A stretch of DNA of 19,309 nt from positions 1 to 19,309 of the forward strand of contig NZ_JBMMGT010000036.1 of NCBI RefSeq assembly GCF_049366555.1. Reading direction: 5' to 3'. Position 1 is the first letter of the stretch; the number at the start of each line of letters is the position of its first letter. Below, piece by piece: positions 14,225-19,309 of the stretch. Under the pieces are notes generated by a model that was not told the origin of the DNA, did not search any database, and worked only from the letters and a program-made list of their open reading frames with translations. This stretch comes from Avibacterium volantium_A. GTDB taxonomy: Bacteria > Pseudomonadota > Gammaproteobacteria > Enterobacterales > Pasteurellaceae. The translations under genes were made by a program, and so were the position numbers.

Positions 14225-15994
14225 TTAAACCGCACTTTGCCAGTAGTCTGTTTTGGCTTTTTGCAATTTATGATAGGCGTTGAGTAATTTTTGATGCGCG
14301 TGGAATTGTTGTAAATGCTCATCATCAGCCAATAAATCATAGAACGGATTACCACCTTGAATGGCATTCCAAGCAAATTCCACCGCACTTTTGCCATACA
14401 TTTTCTCAAATACCGCACGATATTGAGCGGGATCGCGGTTTTCATCAAGGAATAATTCTAGGCTGTTTACTAAACAGCGGTAATAATTCGCACGCTCTGG
14501 GGTAAACACGGATTGATTCATATTCAGCGTCCAGTTTGCCCAATCTAAGGCATTTTCTAAATCTTGTGTGGCAAGATAGAGCATGGCTTTGAGTTCACCA
14601 ATGCGTAAGGTTGTCCAGCCCGATTTTGGTGGTGGCACGATACCAATAAATTCGCGTACACGAGTGGCATCATCAATGCCTTGTTCGTCAAGCTCATCAA
14701 GCAATTCTTGATAAGTGTCTTGATCGTGATGGAAGTGTGGTAAATCAAGCAAAATTTCACGCCAATCCATTCCCATATTGTTATTGGCGTAAATTAAATC
14801 GTCCGCAGGGTAAATATCCGACACTCCCGGCACGATAATGCGACAAGCGTAAACGCCGAGATGCTGATAATCCATAATATAGACTTCTTGATTGAGCGTT
14901 TGAAAAATTGCCATCAGATTTTGATATTCTTGCTCTGTTGTGCCAGAAAAATCCCAGTCCACAAAAGGATAATCGCTCTCTTGTTTGAATAAATCCCAAG
15001 AAATTAAACCGCTTGAATCAATAAAATGCGTTTCCAAATTGGCGTGTTCCGCCACATCATCATTATTGAAAGAAGGCGGCGTGAACACATCAAGATCTTT
15101 CAGACTGCGGCCTTGTAATAATTCGGTTACCGTGCGCTCCAATGCCACGCCAAAATTAGGGTGTGCGCCGAAAGAGGCAAAGCAAGTGCCATTTTGTGGA
15201 TTGAGCAACACCACACAGATTACAGGATATTTCCCCCCTAAGGACGCATCGTAAGCGAGAATTGGAAAGCCTTCTTGCTCAAGGGTAGCAATAGCTTCTT
15301 GCACCGCAGGGTAGCGTTGCATTACATCTTGTGGAATGAGCGGCAAGCTAATGGCCTCTGCAATAATTTTGTTTTTAACATAACGTTCAAACACTTCTGA
15401 AAGCCCTTGCACACGCGCTTCAAACAAGCTGTTGCCTGCGGACATTCCATTGGAAACATAAAGGTTGGCGATAATGCTTTGTGGAATATATACCGTTTGG
15501 TTATCCGATTGACGCACATAAGGCATTGCTACAATGCCACGTTCTGCATTGCCCGATTGGAGATCGATCAATAAATCCGGCGTCAATTCGCCATTGGGAT
15601 CATAATAAGCCAATAAATGCTCATCTAAAATACCTTCGGGCAGCTCGGTTTCATCTTCAATTTCAAACCATTTTTCATTGGGATAATGCACAAAAGGCGC
15701 ATTGGCAAGATCTTGCCCAAGGTAATAGTCGGCAAAGAAATAGTTGGTGGAAAGGCGTTCGAAATATTCCCCTAAGGCAGAAGCCAGTGCGGCTTTTTTG
15801 CTTGCCCCCTTACCGTTAGTGAAGCATTGCGGGCAATCTTTATCACGAATATGCACAGACCAAACATTCGGCACGGGATTGAGCCACGAGGCTTCTTTAA
15901 TATCAAAGCCAAGTGCGGTCAATTTTTGCTGAAATTTTGCAATGCTGTCTTCAAGGGCGGCATCTTTGCCGGGAATAAAGGTTTGTTCTGTCAT
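14225..15994 (-). CDS. ycaO: YcaO, stand-alone (non-TOMM) YcaO-domain protein
   Basis: A 589-residue homologue of E. coli YcaO, matching nearly end to end: TFIPGKDAALEDS at the start, TNGKGASKKAALASALGEYFERL, SDNQTVYIPQSI, NGMSAGNSLFEARVQGLSEV, GAHPNFGVALERTVTELLQG and ACRIIVPGVSDIYPADDL. YcaO domains bind ATP and activate amide backbones. E. coli YcaO itself is reported to assist RimO in beta-methylthiolation of ribosomal protein S12. The last 150 or so residues form a helical domain. The C-terminus lacks the Pro-rich end of peptide-heterocycle YcaOs, and no precursor, cyclodehydratase partner or dehydrogenase gene is adjacent. I chose Met at 15994, with GGAG eight bases upstream, over an open-frame ATG at 16021. 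Uptake signals occur in the gene at 14229, 14382 and 15911. Confidence 0.95.
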   Translation of the reverse strand: MTEQTFIPGKDAALEDSIAKFQQKLTALGFDIKEASWLNPVPNVWSVHIRDKDCPQCFTNGKGASKKAALASALGEYFERLSTNYFFADYYLGQDLANAPFVHYPNEKWFEIEDETELPEGILDEHLLAYYDPNGELTPDLLIDLQSGNAERGIVAMPYVRQSDNQTVYIPQSIIANLYVSNGMSAGNSLFEARVQGLSEVFERYVKNKIIAEAISLPLIPQDVMQRYPAVQEAIATLEQEGFPILAYDASLGGKYPVICVVLLNPQNGTCFASFGAHPNFGVALERTVTELLQGRSLKDLDVFTPPSFNNDDVAEHANLETHFIDSSGLISWDLFKQESDYPFVDWDFSGTTEQEYQNLMAIFQTLNQEVYIMDYQHLGVYACRIIVPGVSDIYPADDLIYANNNMGMDWREILLDLPHFHHDQDTYQELLDELDEQGIDDATRVREFIGIVPPPKSGWTTLRIGELKAMLYLATQDLENALDWANWTLNMNQSVFTPERANYYRCLVNSLELFLDENRDPAQYRAVFEKMYGKSAVEFAWNAIQGGNPFYDLLADDEHLQQFHAHQKLLNAYHKLQKAKTDYWQSAV

Positions 15995-16038
15995 TTCATA
16001 TTCTCCAATGGGGAAATACAACTTGTTTTGAGCCGTGC

Positions 16039-16067
16039 ATAATAGGCAAGTTTCGCCTGTTCAGCAA
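16039..16067 (-). promoter_or_regulatory. Sigma-70 type promoter of ycaO
   Basis: On the minus strand: TTGCTG (16062-16067), a 17-base spacer, TATTAT (16039-16044), about 45 bases before the chosen ATG. It lies in the gap after the yafS-like gene. Confidence 0.6.
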
Positions 16068-16100
16068 GGGGAAATCCTGTTAAAAAGCAAAACCTGCTTG

Positions 16101-16832
16101 TTATTTCAATGGGGGGTCTTTTATAAGCCTTTCCGCTTTGGCGGCTTGGCGAAATGCATTGGCAGGGTTGAGAATAGGAGAAAAGGGAGGTGTTTGGGGA
16201 TTTAAGGTCATTGGTAACGTGCGCTTTTGGGCTACAATGATCATCATTTCGCCAAAATAATGAGCTTTCCCTTGCAAAGATAAGCATTGCTGATCAAGCA
16301 GATCGAAATTGAGCAGGCTCAGCCAATCCACAATCCGACTGGCAAAATAAGGGTGAAACGGCAATTTATTTGTGCCAAAAGGCAAATATTGTTTAAGGGA
16401 AAATAGGCTGAGCGGATTAAATAACGAAAGAAATAAGAGCCCTTCTTGGTTGAGTGTTCGGGTAACTTCGCGTAACACTTGGTGCGGATCTGCGGTGAAA
16501 TGTAAGCCGTGTGTGAGTAAGCTGGCGGAGAAACATTCATCGACAAAAGGCAGAGCAGTGGCCTGTGCTTGTACTAAATCAATGTGTGGACATTGTGAAA
16601 GTGCGGTCAAATTTTGCGGAATTTTTTCGCTCACAATAATTTGTTGATCGCAAGGATAATACGCCACTTCACCACTTAACGCGCCCAATTTCAGGCAATA
16701 ATCTCCCGAAATTTGTGCAAAGTGCTTTGTTAAATATTGCTGAATTAGGCTACAATAGCGCGCACCTTGTGGCACCTGTTGCCAGCTCAGCGGTGTTTCT
16801 ATTTGCGCATTGTTTAGAATATTCCACTTCAT
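16101..16832 (-). CDS. YafS-like, methyltransferase-fold protein
   Basis: A 243-residue protein similar to E. coli YafS, which also lies divergently next to gloB. Shared blocks: ALPFVDECFSASLLTHGLHF, DPHQVLREVTRTLNQEGLLF, FNPLSLFSLKQYLPFG, DWLSLLNFDLL and VAQKRTLPMTLNP. This is the class I SAM-dependent methyltransferase fold (Methyltransf_11 type). However, the place of the glycine-rich SAM loop reads YCLKLGALSGEVAY, without G-x-G-x-G, as in YafS itself. SAM binding or catalysis is therefore doubtful. The ATG at 16830-16832 is only 17 bases from the gloB ATG and lacks a clear ribosome site; no downstream Met would keep the domain. An uptake signal lies within (16599-16607). Confidence 0.88.
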   Translation of the reverse strand: MKWNILNNAQIETPLSWQQVPQGARYCSLIQQYLTKHFAQISGDYCLKLGALSGEVAYYPCDQQIIVSEKIPQNLTALSQCPHIDLVQAQATALPFVDECFSASLLTHGLHFTADPHQVLREVTRTLNQEGLLFLSLFNPLSLFSLKQYLPFGTNKLPFHPYFASRIVDWLSLLNFDLLDQQCLSLQGKAHYFGEMMIIVAQKRTLPMTLNPQTPPFSPILNPANAFRQAAKAERLIKDPPLK

Positions 16833-16849
16833 TTTTAATAAGGATCAAT

Positions 16850-17551
16850 ATGTTAGTACCCATTCCTGCCCTTGATGATAACTATATTTGGCTGTATGCA
16901 CGAGAAAATTTACCTGTAATTGTGATCGACATCGCAGAAAGCGCGCCTTTGCTTGCTTATTTACAGCAACATCAGCTTGAAGTGGAAGCGGTGCTGCTTA
17001 CTCATAAGCATCAAGATCACGTTGGCGGCTTGGCAGAATTTAAACAGCATTATCCTAATGTCCCAGTTTTTGGCCCACAAGAAACCGCAGGCTTGGGCGC
17101 AACGCAAATCATTAATGAAGGGGAAATTCACACCACGCATTATCAAATCCAAGTGCTGCCCTCGGGCGGTCACACGGAAAATCATGTGAGTTTTGTGGTG
17201 GACGGTCATTTATTTTGTGGTGATACCTTATTTTCAGGCGGCTGCGGACGCGTGTTTACAGGGGATTACGCACAAATGTTTGATTCGCTCCAACGGCTCA
17301 AAGCCTTGCCTGATAGCACCATTGTTTGCCCTGCGCACGAATATACCTTAAGCAATTTAAAATTTGCTGAGAAAGTGTTGCCAAAATCGGCATTTTTGAC
17401 AGATTATGTGGCGAAAATTGCCGCTTTACGCCAACAGCACCAACCAAGCTTACCCACCACCTTGGGGCTAGAAAAACAGATTAATCCTTTCTTGCAAGCA
17501 GAAAATTTGGCGCAATTTACCCAATGGCGAAAATTAAAAGATCAGCAGTAA
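16850..17551 (+). CDS. gloB: Hydroxyacylglutathione hydrolase (glyoxalase II)
   Basis: A 233-residue zinc enzyme of the metallo-beta-lactamase fold. It hydrolyses S-lactoylglutathione to lactate and glutathione, the second step of methylglyoxal detoxification. The dinuclear metal motif THKHQDH (residues 51-57) is followed by GGHTENHV, GDTLFSGGCGR and the C-terminal PAHEYTLSNL that binds glutathione. The frame is open further upstream, but AAGGA seven bases before the ATG at 16850 and the family start MLVPIPALDDNYIW fix the start. It is divergent from the yafS-like gene. No convincing terminator follows; hemA begins 147 bases later. Confidence 0.96.
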   Translation: MLVPIPALDDNYIWLYARENLPVIVIDIAESAPLLAYLQQHQLEVEAVLLTHKHQDHVGGLAEFKQHYPNVPVFGPQETAGLGATQIINEGEIHTTHYQIQVLPSGGHTENHVSFVVDGHLFCGDTLFSGGCGRVFTGDYAQMFDSLQRLKALPDSTIVCPAHEYTLSNLKFAEKVLPKSAFLTDYVAKIAALRQQHQPSLPTTLGLEKQINPFLQAENLAQFTQWRKLKDQQ

Positions 17552-17595
17552 ATTGAACAAAAATTTTGCTTTTCGCTACGAAAGGGCTATCCTAT

Positions 17596-17624
17596 TTGCT
17601 CAATGACAAATAATTGCTTAGAAT
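17596..17624 (+). promoter_or_regulatory. Sigma-70 type promoter of hemA
   Basis: TTGCTC (17596-17601), a 17-base spacer, TAGAAT (17619-17624). This gives a leader of about 70 bases before hemA. Confidence 0.55.
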
Positions 17625-17664
17625 GAGCAGGTTTTTATTTTCTTTCTTTTTATTTTGTGGGGGC

Positions 17665-17684
17665 TTGACCGAAAGTGCGGTCAA
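17665..17684 (+). repeat. Uptake-signal hairpin in the hemA leader
   Basis: TTGACCG-AAAGTG-CGGTCAA: a 7-bp stem whose loop and 3' arm contain the uptake signal (17673-17681). It ends 14 bases before the hemA ATG, in the place where a ribosome site would lie. No purine-rich site is visible between it and the ATG. Confidence 0.6.
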
Positions 17685-17698
17685 ATTTCAATTAATTT

Positions 17699-19003
17699 AT
17701 GACAATTCTTGTTTTAGGCATTAACCATAAAACTGCTTCTGTGGCATTGCGTGAAAAAGTGGCGTTTTCTGATGAGAAACGTCAGCAGGCGTTGCAACAA
17801 ATTGAGCAAGCTGCTTTGGCAGACAGCGCTGTGATTTTGTCCACCTGCAATCGCACGGAAGTGTATTTTCATAATAAAGCCATTTCCCCACAAGATGATG
17901 CTCAATGGCAACGCCAATGTATTGATTGGCTGAGCGAAATTCATCAGATCGACAAAGAAGAACTCAACCACAGCCTTTATGTCAAACAAAACCAGTTTGC
18001 TACGCAACATTTAATGCGTGTCGCGTGCGGATTGGATTCCCTTGTATTGGGTGAGCCACAAATTTTAGGGCAAGTGAAGCAAGCCTATCAGCTGAGTGAG
18101 GATTATTATCAGCAACATCAAGGGGCGATTTCTGGTCAGCTTTCTCGCTTATTCCAAAAAACTTTTTCCACGGCAAAGCGTGTGCGTACGGAAACCAGTA
18201 TCGGTGAAAATGCCGTGTCGGTGGCCTATACCGCCTGCACGCTTGCTCGTCAAATTTTTGATAGTTTACGTCAGCTGAATATTTTACTTGTTGGTGCTGG
18301 CGAAACCATCGAATTGGTGGCACGCCATTTATTACGCCACGGCGTGAAAAGTTTAACCATTGCCAACCGAACCCTTGCTCGCGCTGAACAGTTAGTGGAA
18401 AAACTGGGGTCTGCGCAGAAAATTCGTGTGATTGGGCTAGATGATCTTCAAGCAGGTTTAGATCAGTCCGATATTGTGATCAGCTCAACAGGCAGCCCAA
18501 ACACCCTAATCAGCCGAGCAATGGTGCAGCAATCGCAGAAAAAGCGTTGTTATAATCCAATGCTAATTGTTGATATTGCCGTACCGCGTGATGTAGAAGA
18601 AAGCGCAGGTGAAGTGGAAAGCGTTTATCATTACACTGTTGATGATTTGCAGAATATCATTCAGCGTAATCTCACCCAGCGCGAACAGGCTTCCGCCGAA
18701 GCAGAACAGATTATTGACGAAGAAAACCAAGCCTTTTTTGAATGGCTCAAGGTGCATCAATTTTCTAATTTAATTCGCCGTTATCGTGAGGAAGCGGAGC
18801 AAACTCGACAAGAAATGCTTGAAAAAGCCTTGAGTGCCTTACAGCAAGGTGAAAGTGCGGAGCAAATTTTGCAAAAATTAAGCTACAAACTAATGAATAA
18901 ATTGATTCACACCCCAACCCAAGCAATGCAAGCAATGGTGAAATCAGGCAATGCACAAGGCTTGCAAGCATTTTCGCAAGAAATTCAAACCAAACCAGAA
19001 TAA
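17699..19003 (+). CDS. hemA: Glutamyl-tRNA reductase
   Basis: A 434-residue enzyme that reduces Glu-tRNA(Glu) to glutamate-1-semialdehyde, the first committed step of C5-pathway heme synthesis. The N-terminal catalytic domain has GINHKTASVALREK and nucleophile Cys50 in STCNRTEVY, then ACGLDSLVLGEPQILGQVK. The NADPH-binding domain has LLVGAGETIELVARHLLRHG and IANRTLARAEQLVE, with VDIAVPRDVE following. The C-terminal dimerisation helix ends in LSYKLMNKLIHTPTQAM. No strong ribosome site is seen at the ATG 17699-17701; the family start M-x-I-L-x-x-G-x-N-H-K supports it. Its TAA lies inside the stem of the terminator. Confidence 0.97.
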   Translation: MTILVLGINHKTASVALREKVAFSDEKRQQALQQIEQAALADSAVILSTCNRTEVYFHNKAISPQDDAQWQRQCIDWLSEIHQIDKEELNHSLYVKQNQFATQHLMRVACGLDSLVLGEPQILGQVKQAYQLSEDYYQQHQGAISGQLSRLFQKTFSTAKRVRTETSIGENAVSVAYTACTLARQIFDSLRQLNILLVGAGETIELVARHLLRHGVKSLTIANRTLARAEQLVEKLGSAQKIRVIGLDDLQAGLDQSDIVISSTGSPNTLISRAMVQQSQKKRCYNPMLIVDIAVPRDVEESAGEVESVYHYTVDDLQNIIQRNLTQREQASAEAEQIIDEENQAFFEWLKVHQFSNLIRRYREEAEQTRQEMLEKALSALQQGESAEQILQKLSYKLMNKLIHTPTQAMQAMVKSGNAQGLQAFSQEIQTKPE

Positions 19004-19025
19004 GGCGAAAAAATCGCCTTATTTT
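18999..19025 (+). terminator. Intrinsic terminator of hemA
   Basis: AATAAGGCGA (18999-19008) pairs with TCGCCTTATT (19014-19023) over a five-A loop and is followed by TT. The hemA stop codon is part of the 5' arm. It separates hemA from the rrn promoter. Confidence 0.8.
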
Positions 19026-19120
19026 ACACCGCACTTTGCCTGATAATTCAGCGGTGTGATTTTAAAATAATCAGTTGCAATGATTTTTCGCATTTTTTGC
19101 CATTTTTTTGCAAAAAAGGG

Positions 19121-19148
19121 TTGCAAAGATTTTTCAGATGCCTATAAT
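19121..19148 (+). promoter_or_regulatory. rRNA operon P1-type promoter
   Basis: TTGCAA (19121-19126), a 16-base spacer and perfect TATAAT (19143-19148), then a GC-rich discriminator ACGCCGC, the mark of stringent, growth-rate-controlled promoters. The 60 bases upstream are rich in A/T runs and could serve as an UP element. The stretch 19026-19120 holds one uptake signal (19028-19036, in a small ACACCGC/GCGGTGT dyad) and otherwise nothing I recognise. Confidence 0.8.
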
Positions 19149-19158
19149 ACGCCGCACA

Positions 19159-19205
19159 CAACGACGCGACGTTGTAGAGAAATGAAAATACACATCGCGT
19201 CGTTG
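19159..19205 (+). promoter_or_regulatory. rrn leader hairpin, boxB-like
   Basis: CAACGACGCGA (19159-19169) pairs perfectly with TCGCGTCGTTG (19195-19205) over 25 bases, followed by six T. It sits just before boxA, the position of boxB in enteric rrn leaders. Its stem-plus-T form also resembles a terminator. Confidence 0.65.
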
Positions 19206-19210
19206 TTTTT

Positions 19211-19222
19211 TGCTCTTTAACA
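19211..19222 (+). promoter_or_regulatory. rrn leader boxA antitermination site
   Basis: TGCTCTTTAACA is the canonical boxA of rRNA leaders, bound by NusB-NusE. The remaining leader to 19309 (AATCTGTGTGGGCACTTG region) resembles Pasteurellaceae pre-16S sequence. The 16S gene itself must start beyond the window. Confidence 0.88.
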
Positions 19223-19309
19223 ATCAATCAGACAATCTGTGTGGGCACTTGTTGATTCTGGAAGGAATTTAAAAGATTTAGAACAATTAGTGCTTAACTG
19301 AAATTCATA

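Larger units (their letters stand above)
2794..19036. repeat. Dispersed DNA uptake signals (USS), 21 exact 9-mers
   Basis: Found by eye. AAGTGCGGT on plus starts at 2794, 2884, 2974, 3064, 6378, 6720, 8720, 11190, 12346, 15911, 16599 and 17673. The reverse ACCGCACTT starts at 4895, 6394, 9391, 11235, 11624, 12325, 14229, 14382 and 19028. This is the Haemophilus-type signal recognised during natural transformation. Three inverted pairs form hairpins between genes (6376, 11188, 12325). The list may miss a copy. Confidence 0.9.

Noticed and set aside
14225..16021. Thiazole/oxazole peptide gene cluster around ycaO
   Set aside because: Neighbours are zapG and a yafS-like gene; no precursor, E1-like partner, dehydrogenase or exporter is adjacent.
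17552..17595. Terminator after gloB
   Set aside because: Only a loose GCTTTTCG/CGAAAGGGC dyad with no T run, too weak to call.

Overview
The window comes from a Pasteurellaceae chromosome of the Haemophilus/Aggregatibacter/Pasteurella/Avibacterium type. At least 21 exact copies of the 9-base uptake signal AAGTGCGGT (either strand) are visible. The protein repertoire is that of this family: TyrP, the RibH-NusB-ThiL-PgpA-LysE-DapB block, NrdB, ZapG, YcaO, a YafS-like protein, GloB and HemA. Genus and species cannot be fixed from the sequence alone.

Layout, left to right. 53-883 (minus): an unassigned protein with a fumarylacetoacetase-like fold (probably DUF5718). 1022-1360 (minus): a YegP/DUF1508 protein with its own promoter and terminator. 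1570-4983 (minus): a subtilisin-type (S8) autotransporter protease, complete in frame from signal peptide to beta-barrel but cut by one TAA at codon 47; its linker contains five tandem 90-bp units, four of which carry an exact uptake signal. 5144-6355 (minus): tyrP, with two adjacent TyrR-like boxes over its promoter. 6356-7215: non-coding, with a pair of structured repeat elements (A1, B1). 7216-11174 (plus): the tightly packed operon ribH-nusB-thiL-pgpA-lysE/rhtB-dapB. 11175-11936: non-coding, with a second pair of the same elements (B2, A2) in mirror orientation. 11937-12185 (plus): a YfaE-like 2Fe-2S ferredoxin, convergent with nrdB (12375-13505, minus). Then zapG, ycaO and a yafS-like gene (all minus), the yafS-like gene being divergent from gloB by only 17 bp. 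hemA (17699-19003, plus) follows, and the window ends in the promoter and antitermination leader of an rRNA operon whose 16S gene lies just outside.

The genes are mostly core housekeeping: riboflavin, thiamine, lysine/cell wall, phospholipid, deoxynucleotide and heme synthesis, with NusB close to an rrn leader that carries a boxA. The notable material is accessory. Four copies of a 200-250 bp element form two sequence subfamilies (A and B). They share one predicted fold: a closing helix around two abutting hairpins, followed by a long interrupted hairpin with a CGCTNCGCT loop. Compensatory changes between copies maintain the pairing. The A/B pairs lie as inverted repeats on either side of the ribH-dapB operon, which could therefore be invertible. 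The autotransporter repeat array built around uptake signals is the second unusual feature.
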